The notes: a model not told the origin generated them from the letters alone. Shown: positions 18,413 to 27,876, counted from the stretch's first letter. The stretch is DNA of 64,000 nucleotides from an uncultured Flavobacteriaceae bacterium (GCA_947500435.1 CANMRV010000001.1:682001-746000), one strand, 5' to 3'. Numbers and translations are program-made.

Positions 18413-19491
18413 TATGCTTTAATTTGAAAATTAAGTTTAATGAAAGATTTACCATCCTGACTGTATACAGTACCATAACCCATTTTAGAACCTGATGGAT
18501 TATCTAGTCTTGAAGAATTTTTTAAATATTGTTTAAACTTGTTAAAATCAATAAGATGATAACAAAGTATTTTCGAATCTGGTTTAACAATTATAATTCC
18601 ACCAACCACGTCATACTTGCCAGACCATACTGCTTTTGATGTCATTCCAAGTGCCGCCTCAACTAAAAAATTGACTAACCTATATTCGTAAAACTTATGG
18701 CCTTCGGTCAGGTCATAGTTCTTTGGATTATCAGTTTTAATTTTATCAATAACCTCTGTAATTTTTGTAACCTTACTTACATATTTGTCTTTTACAATAT
18801 GGGCAATGATTTCAGGTAAATCACTATCTATAACCTGAAGATTTAGCTTAAATGTAGTGTCATCAAAAGAATCAAAATCAACTTTATAACCTAATTCGGA
18901 AAGTTTTGCAATTCGCTTTATATACTTATGTCCAGTTTTTATATTATTAACCTCATTTAAGTGGTCTTCAGAAATTGGATTATTAGATGAATCGGCAATC
19001 TTATAGGTAATGTTAGTAGTTTTATTTGCATTAAATAATGTAGGGTCACTACCTAAAAATGATTTAATACTAAACTCTTGATTTGAACTAATCCCGTGAA
19101 CGGGGTCATAAATTAGTATGTTGATATCACCCTTGCCTAAAGATTTATCTGCTACTTGTGTTAGATTTAGTTTTTGAATTTTATCTATTAATTTCTCCGA
19201 AATACTTGTCTTTCCGATAATTTCATTGACTAATTCATTAGCAATCTCCTCTGATTTAGATTGAGGAAAAGATAAAAGGACTTCATCTGTGTCTCCATTA
19301 ATTAAATTTATAGAAGCTCCTTCTACAAGTTTAAAATTTAAATTTTTTCCTGAATCTCCCCTTCGAATAGATACAACTTCGACAAATGAATCTGTTTGAT
19401 TTAAGTTTTCGTCAGCAGAAAATAATTTACCATCTGATAGAAGTCTGAAAAATGTATACAATTCACTCCATTCCCCCTTATTACCTTTCAT
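18412..19491 (-). CDS. HpaII-family type II restriction endonuclease
   Basis: A 359-residue protein with the size and N-terminal sequence expected of the HpaII endonuclease family (KGNKGEWSELYTFFRLLSDG, then LFSADENL). The conserved glutamate in GEWSELY is likely part of the active site. The family cuts CCGG, so CCGG is the predicted target. The gene overlaps the upstream methyltransferase gene by 4 bp and abuts the downstream GHKL ATPase gene. This order makes the methyltransferase before the nuclease. I see no truncation. Confidence 0.88.
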   Translation of the reverse strand: MKGNKGEWSELYTFFRLLSDGKLFSADENLNQTDSFVEVVSIRRGDSGKNLNFKLVEGASINLINGDTDEVLLSFPQSKSEEIANELVNEIIGKTSISEKLIDKIQKLNLTQVADKSLGKGDINILIYDPVHGISSNQEFSIKSFLGSDPTLFNANKTTNITYKIADSSNNPISEDHLNEVNNIKTGHKYIKRIAKLSELGYKVDFDSFDDTTFKLNLQVIDSDLPEIIAHIVKDKYVSKVTKITEVIDKIKTDNPKNYDLTEGHKFYEYRLVNFLVEAALGMTSKAVWSGKYDVVGGIIIVKPDSKILCYHLIDFNKFKQYLKNSSRLDNPSGSKMGYGTVYSQDGKSFIKLNFQIKA

Positions 19492-20756
19492 CTATTCAAG
19501 GTTTTTAGGATTTGTTTTGCAGTTGCTTGTATTGCAGGAACAGCAACTGAGTTGCCAAATTGTTTGTAGGCTTGAGCATCAGAAACAACATCTATTCTAA
19601 ATTCATCTGGAAACCCCTGTAACCTAGCCCATTCTCTTGGAGTCATTTTCCTGATTCCTTCTCTGTTTACCTCTCCTTTTATATGCGTTACAGGTGTGAA
19701 ATTAGTTAGTTTATCGTCGTGGATAAGATTTCTTTCTCTTCCCATACCACCGCAAACTACAGCATTAGCGGTACCGTCATTAGGAATAATTTCATATCCG
19801 AAACCATTGCCTTTGCTTTCATGCCTAGCCCTATGTGCACGTAAAGTGTTAATATAAGTTTCGGACAAATAGTATTTTACCGACACTTCTTCTGGTTCAA
19901 GAATGTCTTCAATTACCTTAGTTTTATCGGTTGGTTTGGGGTATTTAAATTCGTTAATACCTAAGTCATTTCTAAAACCAACAATGAAAATTCGTTCCCT
20001 ATTTTGAGGAACTCCGTAATTTTTTGCATTGATTATTTCAGGTTCAGGAACATAATAGTCTAAGTCATTCCTAAGAACATTTAAAATAGTTGTTAAGGTT
20101 TTACCCTTGTCATGACTTCTAAGCCCTTTAACATTTTCAAGAAAAATAGCTTTAGGTCTTTTTCTCCTAATAATTTCTGCAACATCAAAAAACAATGTTC
20201 CTCTAGTATCTTCAAATCCACCTTTTCTTCCTGCAATCGAAAAAGCTTGACATGGAAAACCTGCACATAGCACATCAAAATCATCAGGTATGTAACTTTT
20301 GGTTTCTTCTTTGGTTATGTCACCAAAGGGCACTTCACCAAAGTTAGCCTCGTATGTAAGTTTTGAGTATTTATCCCATTCACTTGTAAAAACACATTTG
20401 CCTCCCAAATTTTGAAGTGCTAATCTAAACCCTCCAATACCAGCAAATAAATCAATGAATTTAAATTTTGGCCTTTTCGGTTCAGGAAATGGAACTTCAT
20501 TTTTGAAATCAAAAAGATAATATTGTAATGCTTCCTCTGCTACTTTGTTTGTTACTTCTTCCTCTGGGTTTTTATAAGTCAGAATGTCCTTTACATATTC
20601 TATTGCATCGCTCTTATAAAATTGAGAAACACCATTTTTATGGTTATGTAAATAGTGTGTAAAAGCTGCTTTTTTAGGGCTATCGGACTCAATAAGCCTT
20701 ATTTTAAAGCTTTTTCCATTTATGTCTTCAATTGATATTCGTTCTTTGAGCTCCAT
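19488..20756 (-). CDS. DNA (cytosine-5) methyltransferase, HpaII-type partner
   Basis: Protects self DNA by C5-methylating cytosine, probably in CCGG given the HpaII-like nuclease beside it. The 422 residues include an N-terminal extension of about 95 residues and then the ordered m5C motifs. Motif I is FIDLFAGIGGF (100-110). Motif IV has the catalytic Cys in GFPCQ (Cys169) followed by AFSIAGRKGGF. Motif VI is ENV (207-209), motif VIII is NYGVPQNRERIF, and motifs IX/X are RECARLQGF-like with QFGNSVAVP. It heads the operon. The inverted repeat at 20817-20852, about 60 bp upstream of the start, is a candidate operator. Confidence 0.93.
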   Translation of the reverse strand: MELKERISIEDINGKSFKIRLIESDSPKKAAFTHYLHNHKNGVSQFYKSDAIEYVKDILTYKNPEEEVTNKVAEEALQYYLFDFKNEVPFPEPKRPKFKFIDLFAGIGGFRLALQNLGGKCVFTSEWDKYSKLTYEANFGEVPFGDITKEETKSYIPDDFDVLCAGFPCQAFSIAGRKGGFEDTRGTLFFDVAEIIRRKRPKAIFLENVKGLRSHDKGKTLTTILNVLRNDLDYYVPEPEIINAKNYGVPQNRERIFIVGFRNDLGINEFKYPKPTDKTKVIEDILEPEEVSVKYYLSETYINTLRAHRARHESKGNGFGYEIIPNDGTANAVVCGGMGRERNLIHDDKLTNFTPVTHIKGEVNREGIRKMTPREWARLQGFPDEFRIDVVSDAQAYKQFGNSVAVPAIQATAKQILKTLNR

Positions 20757-20816
20757 TTATAAGTCTAGCGTTCTTAACTGTTATGCAAATTAGTAAGTTT
20801 ATTACAATATTTGAAG

Positions 20817-20852
20817 AAGTTGAAATTTAAGTTTGAACAAAAGTTTCAACTT
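20817..20852. promoter_or_regulatory. Inverted repeat upstream of the methyltransferase gene
   Basis: AAGTTGAAA (20817-20825) and TTTCAACTT (20844-20852) form a perfect 9-bp inverted repeat 60 bp before the methyltransferase start. Position suggests an operator for autoregulation of the restriction operon. No controller-protein gene is seen. Confidence 0.4.
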
Positions 20853-20983
20853 TTTTTAATTTGACATTGATTTTCGGTTAAATCCTATTGTACACACCTT
20901 TATAAAACTCTTTACATTATACTTGTTGACCTTAGTTTCGTGATTGTAGTTAAACTCCCAAAATTATAAACCAAAAATGCGCC

Positions 20984-21015
20984 ACTCTTTACAAAATCCG
21001 CTTTTTGTAAAGAGT
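20984..21015. repeat. Right flanking hairpin of the defence module
   Basis: ACTCTTTACAAAA (20984-20996) pairs perfectly with TTTTGTAAAGAGT (21003-21015), with a T-run after the right arm. It shares arms and the 14-nt spacing with 14278-14311. A third single half-site ACTCTTTAC lies at 20907-20915. It could also terminate rightward transcription. The rest of 20853-21238 shows no gene. Confidence 0.6.
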
Positions 21016-21238
21016 TTTTAAGTTAGTTTCATAGTTTAAATAAAAGTCAAAATAGAAGCTACTAAATGGATACGTTAAAATGAACTTTATTAAAATCTTC
21101 AAAAGTTCAAACAAACGGTTGTTTTATTGAAATAGGGCGGAGGTAGAACTCATATCCTGGTAAAAAGTTTGTTTGATGGGTTTATTCAAATCATCATTTC
21201 AACTAAATTTCTATTCCCTCGCATTTCAATGCGGCTAT

Positions 21239-23764
21239 TTAAAAATAAACCCGAAATACGGCGTTAGGCGTAATCCCTAATGAGTTTTGTTCTACCTCTT
21301 CCGCCTCGCCAAGGACATTTATTCTATAGAAGTTGTTGATTGTATTTTCCTTGTTCAAAAGATTCCAAACGGACACACCTATATTTACCTTGCTTGTGCC
21401 TTTCAATTTAAACTGGTAGATGGCAGATACATCGACACGCATATAATCATCTAATCTTTCTTCGTTCACCGTCCCATAGTTGATACTATTACCCAATACC
21501 TCATTACCCGAAATAGGTCTCGTAATAGGTTTTCCTGAATGCCAGTTCAAACCTGCGGAAAATAAGAAATGTGGTGTGCTATATGTGGAACCCAATGTGA
21601 TACTATTTATAACTTCCAAATTATTCGGAAAGCTCTTATCAGGCAGCGTTTCGAATGTATAATCACTTGATAGATAGGAATAGCTCAGCCATGCATTCAC
21701 GTTTTTGAATTGTTTTCTAATTAATAAATCCATCCCTATAGCATCATAGCTGCCATTGGCCGTTTCGAATTCATATTGGTTCTGAAAGCCTTGACTTGAT
21801 GTTGTTATGCCGTTAACGTTTTTATAATAGCCGACTGTGTTTACTAGCCATCCGTTAGCACTATAACTTAGTCCTGCTGATATTTGCCTACCCATAATAA
21901 CCGGAATTTCTACATCATTTGACAAGCGCCACCTTCGCTTTTCAATACCCAAAAAGTCATTTTGAAAATTGATAATTTGCGAGGTGTTCTGATGTTTAAA
22001 CTCTCCTAATATTTCAAGGTTGAATGAACGTAAAAAGCGTTGGTTAAAACTGAGACGCGGTTCCCATAGTTGCTTTTTAAACTTGTCAAGATAATTGTAT
22101 CGCACTCCGGCATTGAAGGTGGTCATTCTATCTTTCGAAATATAGCCCAATTGCGAGAACCCAGCGTGGGTACTAAGCACTTCTCCATCTAGTCTTGTGA
22201 ACTGGGGGTCATCAATATCATCGAGGTTTCTCACTTTGGTATCTACATACTGATAGCCCCCCTGCACCTGCCATTGTTCTGTAAGTTGATACGAACCTTC
22301 TAATTTTACCCCAGTTTCAGAAACCGAATTTTCTTGTAGAAATCGTTGGTTATTTAAAATGTTGGCGTTGATGGCCTTCAGGGTATAATCCGTTTCATAG
22401 ATATGCAAATTGGTACTTAAGCGGTCGGTCCACGTTCGATGATATTGCAACCCACCTGCAATACTGTTTTGAGCCACACTACTTCTTCTCGATTCTTCGA
22501 TTCCGTTTATAGTTCCATTTTCATTGAATACCAGTTCATTATTAGAGTTGATAAAGTTTACCTGTATTTCATCTTTTTCAGTAGGCTTGTACAACCAGCG
22601 CAATGAATGGTCATAAAAATCAAATTCTAAATCGGAATTGGCTTCCGCATTCGATTCCACCTCGGTATTCTGTGAAATCCTATCAAAATAAGAAGTATAG
22701 GTAGGCGATTCCACAAAATTACTGATGGCCTTTCTAGCGGCGACCTGTAATGAAGATTTTTTACCTAGTGGAACATCTGCAAAGGCATTGGCATCCAAAA
22801 AATTAAAGGCTACATTTCCTTGAAATTTAGAAGTAATTTCCCTATCCGTTTCCATGGCTATGGTACCTGAAACCCCATCCGTATATGAAACTGGCGTTCC
22901 GTTTTTACGTAGGCTGACTCTTTGTGTTATTTGAGTGTTATACATGGAAATAAGACCGAAAAAATGCCCCGATTGATACATCTTTATCCCATCCCAAAGT
23001 ATCAAATTTTGGTCGTTTGTACCACCCCTAATATTAATATCAGACACCGTTTCGTTGATACTTTGAACGCCTGGAAAAGCCTGAACAGATTGCAGCACAT
23101 CGGTCTCGGTCAATCCTGGTAGAATACTGAACCGGTCAAAATCTATTTTAAAAGAACCGTCGTTGAGTTTGTCTATACCTTTTATCAAAAAATCAGAGAG
23201 CACGATTTCGGCCAGTTGTACTTCATCTGGCACTAAATAGATGTTGCCACAGGTATATTCTTTGAAAAATTGATAGCTTCTCTCTAATCTTTTATAGCCG
23301 ATATGCCGTATCGCTATGATGTCGTTTTTAGTATCTGGTTTTAGCTCAAAATACCCGTTCTGGTCGGTAACCGTCGAATTTTTGCTCCCTTGAACTGTTG
23401 CGTTCACAAGAGGTTCTTGGGTATTTTTATCTTTGAGGTATCCGCAGAGCTGCAGCTCAGGTTTTTTTACGGAAACGATTTTATTATCAAGAACTGCGAA
23501 AATCAGCTTAATGCGTTCTTGTATAAAGTTTAGGGATTCATCAAAAGTCAATTCTTTTGAAGGCGGAACTACTCTTAAATCGTCAATGGTTTCTGAGGCA
23601 TAATTGAACTGATAGCCAAAACGAGTTTGTAGCTCTTTTAAAACTTCAACTAAGGGCTTAGCCAAAGTAGTATCTTGCGCAAAAACACCAGTAAAACTAC
23701 AAAGTAAGAAGACTAAGATGATATATGACCGCATACATTTCACTAAAGGACTGGTCGAAATCAT
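21239..23764 (-). CDS. TonB-dependent receptor with STN signalling domain (FecA-like)
   Basis: An outer-membrane receptor of 841 residues. In order: signal peptide (SYIILVFLLCSFTGVFAQ), a secretin/TonB N-terminal STN domain (about 40-105), a CarboxypepD_reg-like domain (about 107-190, YLKDKNTQEPLVNATV), a plug (about 200-300, with NIRGGTNDQNLILWDGI) and a beta-barrel ending in a terminal aromatic (VFRVYF). The STN domain marks a transducing receptor that passes substrate binding to FecR. The gene overlaps fecR by 4 bp. An internal ATG at 23734 gives a tidier signal peptide, but the ATGA overlap favours the longer form. No SusD follows. The substrate is unknown. Confidence 0.9.
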   Translation of the reverse strand: MISTSPLVKCMRSYIILVFLLCSFTGVFAQDTTLAKPLVEVLKELQTRFGYQFNYASETIDDLRVVPPSKELTFDESLNFIQERIKLIFAVLDNKIVSVKKPELQLCGYLKDKNTQEPLVNATVQGSKNSTVTDQNGYFELKPDTKNDIIAIRHIGYKRLERSYQFFKEYTCGNIYLVPDEVQLAEIVLSDFLIKGIDKLNDGSFKIDFDRFSILPGLTETDVLQSVQAFPGVQSINETVSDINIRGGTNDQNLILWDGIKMYQSGHFFGLISMYNTQITQRVSLRKNGTPVSYTDGVSGTIAMETDREITSKFQGNVAFNFLDANAFADVPLGKKSSLQVAARKAISNFVESPTYTSYFDRISQNTEVESNAEANSDLEFDFYDHSLRWLYKPTEKDEIQVNFINSNNELVFNENGTINGIEESRRSSVAQNSIAGGLQYHRTWTDRLSTNLHIYETDYTLKAINANILNNQRFLQENSVSETGVKLEGSYQLTEQWQVQGGYQYVDTKVRNLDDIDDPQFTRLDGEVLSTHAGFSQLGYISKDRMTTFNAGVRYNYLDKFKKQLWEPRLSFNQRFLRSFNLEILGEFKHQNTSQIINFQNDFLGIEKRRWRLSNDVEIPVIMGRQISAGLSYSANGWLVNTVGYYKNVNGITTSSQGFQNQYEFETANGSYDAIGMDLLIRKQFKNVNAWLSYSYLSSDYTFETLPDKSFPNNLEVINSITLGSTYSTPHFLFSAGLNWHSGKPITRPISGNEVLGNSINYGTVNEERLDDYMRVDVSAIYQFKLKGTSKVNIGVSVWNLLNKENTINNFYRINVLGEAEEVEQNSLGITPNAVFRVYF

Positions 23765-24672
23765 TTATCAACCGCATAAATTCTAACCATATTTGTTGAT
23801 TCTATGCTATATTCCAAATTCAAGGGCTCGCTAATTGATTTCAAGGCATTTTCTAAGCTATCTTGCACAAAACCTCCTGTAAAAAGACGGTCGGTATCCA
23901 AATTTTCAGTTCGAACGTTCACATTGTACTGTCGCTCGAGTTCTGCAATCACTTCCCCTAGGGATACACGTTCAAAACTGCTAACATTCTTTGTCCATTG
24001 CGGGTTTTGATACACCGTTTTTCCTAATAAAGATGTACCATTTGAAAAGCGATAGCTATCCCCTGCTTTTAGCAACTCCGATGTATTTTTCGTTGTAACC
24101 TTTACGATGCCCTCAAAGCATTTGACCTCAAAATATTCGCCACGTTGCTTGACATTAAATTGTGTTCCTACTACGCTAACAATTCCTTCAGAAGTAATCA
24201 CATCAAATTTGGCACCTTTGGCAACCTTAAAAAAGGCCTCCCCATCTAGTTGAACTTTTCTCTCATCTTCCCACTTCTCCTTTGAATAGCTTAATTCCGA
24301 TAAGGCGTTTACCACAACGGTAGAAGCATCTGGCAATTCTATGGTGGTTTTTTCGCCGGCAAGGGTCTGAATCTCAACATCCCCATTAAAAAGGAAAAAA
24401 TAAGAAAGCGCCAGACCGATTACAAAAACACTTGCAATTCGCAAGAAAGGTTTTATCCAATTCAATTTTCTAACAGGAACAGTATGCTTTTCAAGACGCG
24501 TGCTAAAAGTTTCAAAGTTATCTATAGTAGAAAATTCAGAGGCTTTAAAATAGCGAGCATTCGCAACTATACCAGTAAGTTCAGGATAATCATCCAATTG
24601 CTTGAACGCCTCCATTTCTTGCTCGGAAAGCTCGTCTGTCAACCATTTTTGTATTAAATATTCCTTATCCAT
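23761..24672 (-). CDS. FecR-family anti-sigma factor
   Basis: A 303-residue inner-membrane regulator. Residues 1-80 are the cytoplasmic sigma-binding part, with the Bacteroidota pattern LIQKWLTDELSEQEMEAF at the N-terminus. One transmembrane helix lies at about 84-105 (FLRIASVFVIGLALSYFFLF). The periplasmic FecR beta-domain (about 115-215, with GEAFFKVAKGAKFDV) and a C-terminal STN-like DUF4974 domain (about 230-300) follow. It should hold the neighbouring sigma factor until the STN receptor signals. The order sigma, fecR, receptor with a short gap and an ATGA overlap is the classic cell-surface signalling operon. Confidence 0.92.
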   Translation of the reverse strand: MDKEYLIQKWLTDELSEQEMEAFKQLDDYPELTGIVANARYFKASEFSTIDNFETFSTRLEKHTVPVRKLNWIKPFLRIASVFVIGLALSYFFLFNGDVEIQTLAGEKTTIELPDASTVVVNALSELSYSKEKWEDERKVQLDGEAFFKVAKGAKFDVITSEGIVSVVGTQFNVKQRGEYFEVKCFEGIVKVTTKNTSELLKAGDSYRFSNGTSLLGKTVYQNPQWTKNVSSFERVSLGEVIAELERQYNVNVRTENLDTDRLFTGGFVQDSLENALKSISEPLNLEYSIESTNMVRIYAVDK

Positions 24673-24719
24673 AGATCTGGCTTCTTATGCTATAACAACT
24701 TAGCTTTCTTTTTTCCTGA

Positions 24720-25244
24720 TTATTTTAACTTAAAATTTTCTAATTCTTCTTTGAGGATGCCAAATGCGGTATAAATGCGGTACTCAACCACCTTTCGGGT
24801 AACTCCTAACATTTCGGCGATTTCTTGGTGTTTCTTGCCTTCTGCCTTGTTGAGCATGAAAGCCACGCGCTGTTCCTCTGAAAGTTTTTCAAGAGCTTTC
24901 TGATATTTTTGAAAGTACTCCTCCTTTTCCATAAGAAATTCGGGGGTCTCGTTGTCATGTCCCGATGGTTTTAGCTTTTGATACCGCAAGACCACTTTTT
25001 GGTGTTTGACTTCATTCAGCATCATATTATTTGCAACGGTATACAGAAAAGATTTTGCCTTGCCCAAAGTAACTTCTTTGCAATGCTCCCAAAGTTTGAT
25101 AAATGCTTCTTGTGCCTTATCATTTGGGTTTAAGCGTTCGCCATACTTATAATAGAGGTAGTCATGAAGACTTTTCGAGTACTTTTTATAGATACCAGAG
25201 AAGACTTGTTGTTGGCAAATATTTTCATGTAGTTCTTTTGACAA
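24720..25244 (-). CDS. ECF-type RNA polymerase sigma factor (FecI-like)
   Basis: A 174-residue sigma-70 family factor. Region 2 spans about 15-85 (YSKSLHDYLYYKYG, DKAQEAFIKLWEHC). Region 4 spans about 110-165 and holds the helix-turn-helix KKHQEIAEMLGVTRKVVEYRI. It heads the sigma-FecR-receptor operon and lies 115 bp from the divergent lipoprotein gene at 25360. It is therefore likely to control its own operon, the lipoproteins, or both. The start MSKELHEN is the first ATG of the frame. Confidence 0.92.
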   Translation of the reverse strand: MSKELHENICQQQVFSGIYKKYSKSLHDYLYYKYGERLNPNDKAQEAFIKLWEHCKEVTLGKAKSFLYTVANNMMLNEVKHQKVVLRYQKLKPSGHDNETPEFLMEKEEYFQKYQKALEKLSEEQRVAFMLNKAEGKKHQEIAEMLGVTRKVVEYRIYTAFGILKEELENFKLK

Positions 25245-25359
25245 GCGCTTAAATTTTGTTTTGCTAAATGTATTAATAAAAAAAATTATAGAATTTTGAG
25301 GAATTTTCGGGAGTTAGTTGTTTTAATACCAAATCCCGTAATCGAACAAATATTTAATC

Positions 25360-26775
25360 ATGCAGAAGTACCTTAAATTACTAACGATTATTTTATCACT
25401 TGTCTTGCTAAACCTAAGCTGTAGACAAGAAGATGAACCTATATCATTAGGCGAACGACCTCCTTTAGCCAATTCTGTTGTTGCTGGTCTGCTAGAACGA
25501 ACAGCCTTGAATGATGGTTCTGTCGATAACATCATTGACCGGGCGAATTGTTTTACGGTTAAATTACCTGTTATGGTAAAGGTCAATGGAACTGACCTTC
25601 TTGTAGATACCGAAAATGACTACGCCAACATCGAGGCCATTTTTGATGCATCTGACGATGATACAGATGTTCTGGAAATCCTATTTCCTATTACTGTCAT
25701 TTTAAGCGACTTTACGGAAGTTGCAGTTGCAGACCAAACCCAATTTAACGCATTATCAGCCGAATGTAACGGAGAGAATGAAGCGGATGACGATATTGAA
25801 TGCTTGGATATTCAATATCCGATTACAGCATCTATTTTCAATATAACTACAGAGCTTTTTGATAGCGTATCTATTACGAGCGATTTGCAACTCTATAATT
25901 TTATTGAAGATTTAGAAAGTGATGATGTTGTTGATATTGACTTCCCAATAAATGTTATCCTAGCGGATGGTACTGAGGTAAGTGTTGGTAATTTAATAGG
26001 ATTGGAACAAACCATTAATGATGCTAAGGACAGTTGTGACGAGGACGATGATTATGACTTTGACGATGACGATTGTAATAATTGCACTCCGAATCAACTT
26101 GCAGATGTATTAACAGGATGCACCAATTGGACGGTCGATAAATTGGAGCGTAACGACCAAGACCTTGAAGATAACTACGTAGGATATAGCTTCAACTTTA
26201 TAGCTGATGGCACTTTATCAGCGGAAACCAACACGAATTCCTTTTCTGGTACTTGGGAAGGCAACGGGTCTGGAAACAATATTTCGGTAATCATCAATAT
26301 TCCAAATTTAAACGACTTCAACACCACATGGAACCTTCATGAAATAGAACAAAATCAAGTTGACCTGCGAATGGGAGACGACCGTTTACGATTCGAGACT
26401 AATTGCAGCAATAATGGAGGTGATGGCGACGGAACTGGAAATACGGGAACACTAGCAACAACTTTAGCCGATGGCCTTTGGGTGGTAGGCTCTTATACCG
26501 AAGACAGCGATAATCAAACGAGCAATTATAGCGGCTATACCCTAAACTTTAATATCGACGGTACCGTGGTTGCAGATAATGGCACCGCCATCAATGGCAC
26601 ATGGGCACCACAAAATTCAGATAGTGAACTCGCCTTGAATTTTGGAAGTACCGTACCCTTTGATGAATTCAATGATATTTGGGACGTGATTTCCGTTACC
26701 CCTGCGCAAGTCGAAGTACGAGATGTCAGCGGTGGTAACGGTGGAACAGATACCCTAATTCTAACAAAACAATAA
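25360..26775 (+). CDS. Surface lipoprotein with repeated beta domains
   Basis: A 471-residue lipoprotein, lipobox LNLSC with Cys at 21. The N-terminal half holds two related units (about 60-137 and 145-225), each with the pattern FPITVILSDFTEVAV / FPINVILADGTEVSV. An acidic CDEDDDYDFDDDDCNNC linker follows. The C-terminal half holds two lipocalin-like units (about 240-345 and 360-470), with SFNFIADGTLSAE and TLNFNIDGTVVAD as equivalent strands. The last unit ends with EVRDVSGGNGG, shared with the next gene. It is divergent from the FecI-like operon. Function is unknown; a ligand-binding surface protein is likely from fold and location. Confidence 0.82.
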   Translation: MQKYLKLLTIILSLVLLNLSCRQEDEPISLGERPPLANSVVAGLLERTALNDGSVDNIIDRANCFTVKLPVMVKVNGTDLLVDTENDYANIEAIFDASDDDTDVLEILFPITVILSDFTEVAVADQTQFNALSAECNGENEADDDIECLDIQYPITASIFNITTELFDSVSITSDLQLYNFIEDLESDDVVDIDFPINVILADGTEVSVGNLIGLEQTINDAKDSCDEDDDYDFDDDDCNNCTPNQLADVLTGCTNWTVDKLERNDQDLEDNYVGYSFNFIADGTLSAETNTNSFSGTWEGNGSGNNISVIINIPNLNDFNTTWNLHEIEQNQVDLRMGDDRLRFETNCSNNGGDGDGTGNTGTLATTLADGLWVVGSYTEDSDNQTSNYSGYTLNFNIDGTVVADNGTAINGTWAPQNSDSELALNFGSTVPFDEFNDIWDVISVTPAQVEVRDVSGGNGGTDTLILTKQ

Positions 26776-26819
26776 GCTTTATTGCAATTGCCCCTTATTA
26801 ACAATTAAATACTAAAAAG

Positions 26820-27722
26820 ATGAAAAAGAATATTTCTATTTATGGATTATTGATGATGACAGTATTATTTGCCTCATGTATCAAAGATGCAGATGATAGC
26901 ATCGATTTTGCGCAGCTACAAGCCGACATTGAAACAATTACAGGCAATGTTACCGAAGGTTCTTGGAGCATTACCAATTTTATCGATTCGGGTCAAAATG
27001 AGACCGGTGATTTTGCAGGCTACGGGTTTTCATTCAATTCGGACGGAAGTTTGGTAGCGGATAACGGAAGTAATACCGAAACGGGCACGTGGTCGATTAC
27101 AATTGACGACAACTCCAATGACGATTCAAACGATGATAGTTCAAGCGACGATAGCTCAAGTGATAACAACTCCAATGACGATTGTAACAATTGTACTATT
27201 TCACAACTGACGGATGTCTTAACGGCATGTACAGACTGGTATGTTGATAAACTTGAAATAAACGATAACGATTTTGAAGATAATTTTAATGGATTTAATT
27301 TTAATTTTTCTTCGGATGGAGTCATCAGCGCTTCAGCAAATGGAACTTCTTATTCAGGTACCTGGGAAGCGACCGGAAGCGGCAATAACATTAACGTAGT
27401 GGTTTCGATTCCTGATTTAAGCGACTTAGAAGCGACTTGGACCCTCCACGAAATTGAATTGGAAAATGGAGAATCAAAAGTGGATCTGCGTATCGGTGGT
27501 GATGACCGCTTACGTTTTAAAAATAACTGTACCATAGGAAACTTTTCAGGAGGTTCTTCATCTGGAGAAATCGATTTTAATATTTTCTTCGCTTCTCCTG
27601 CTGACTTTGCAGAGCTTTCAGACGATTGGGAAATCATATCACATTCAGCATCAAAAATTGAACTTCGTGATGTGAGTGGTGGTAATGGTGGAGTTGACTT
27701 ATTGACTTTTGAAAAGAACTAG
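26820..27722 (+). CDS. Second surface lipoprotein, paralogue of the upstream gene
   Basis: A 300-residue lipoprotein (lipobox LFASC, Cys20). It carries a first unit (about 40-95, GYGFSFNSDGSLVADNG), a Ser/Asp/Asn low-complexity linker (about 98-120) with two cysteines at its end (CNNC), and a second unit closely matching the upstream protein (CTDWYVDKLEINDNDFEDN against CTNWTVDKLERNDQDLEDN). It ends with the shared ELRDVSGGNGG element. It starts 44 bp after the upstream stop on the same strand, so the two are probably co-transcribed. They look like a duplication with domain shuffling. Ligand and role are unknown. Confidence 0.8.
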   Translation: MKKNISIYGLLMMTVLFASCIKDADDSIDFAQLQADIETITGNVTEGSWSITNFIDSGQNETGDFAGYGFSFNSDGSLVADNGSNTETGTWSITIDDNSNDDSNDDSSSDDSSSDNNSNDDCNNCTISQLTDVLTACTDWYVDKLEINDNDFEDNFNGFNFNFSSDGVISASANGTSYSGTWEATGSGNNINVVVSIPDLSDLEATWTLHEIELENGESKVDLRIGGDDRLRFKNNCTIGNFSGGSSSGEIDFNIFFASPADFAELSDDWEIISHSASKIELRDVSGGNGGVDLLTFEKN

Positions 27723-27840
27723 TACTACTTGAGGGCAAACTCAAGATAAGGAGCAAGGCCATTCCGTTTAGTACTAGTTTCTATAATCTTCCGGATTCTT
27801 TTTAAAGATTCCCCGCTATGAAAATGGAAGATTTTTGATG

Positions 27841-27876
27841 AACTGCCCCAAGGCAAATTGGGGCAGTTTTATTTTT
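27841..27876 (+). terminator. Intrinsic terminator after the lipoprotein pair
   Basis: AACTGCCCCA (27841-27850) and TGGGGCAGTT (27859-27868) form a perfect 10-bp stem with an 8-nt loop and a T-rich tail. It lies about 120 bp after the second lipoprotein gene and separates that unit from the DUF4956 operon. Confidence 0.9.
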
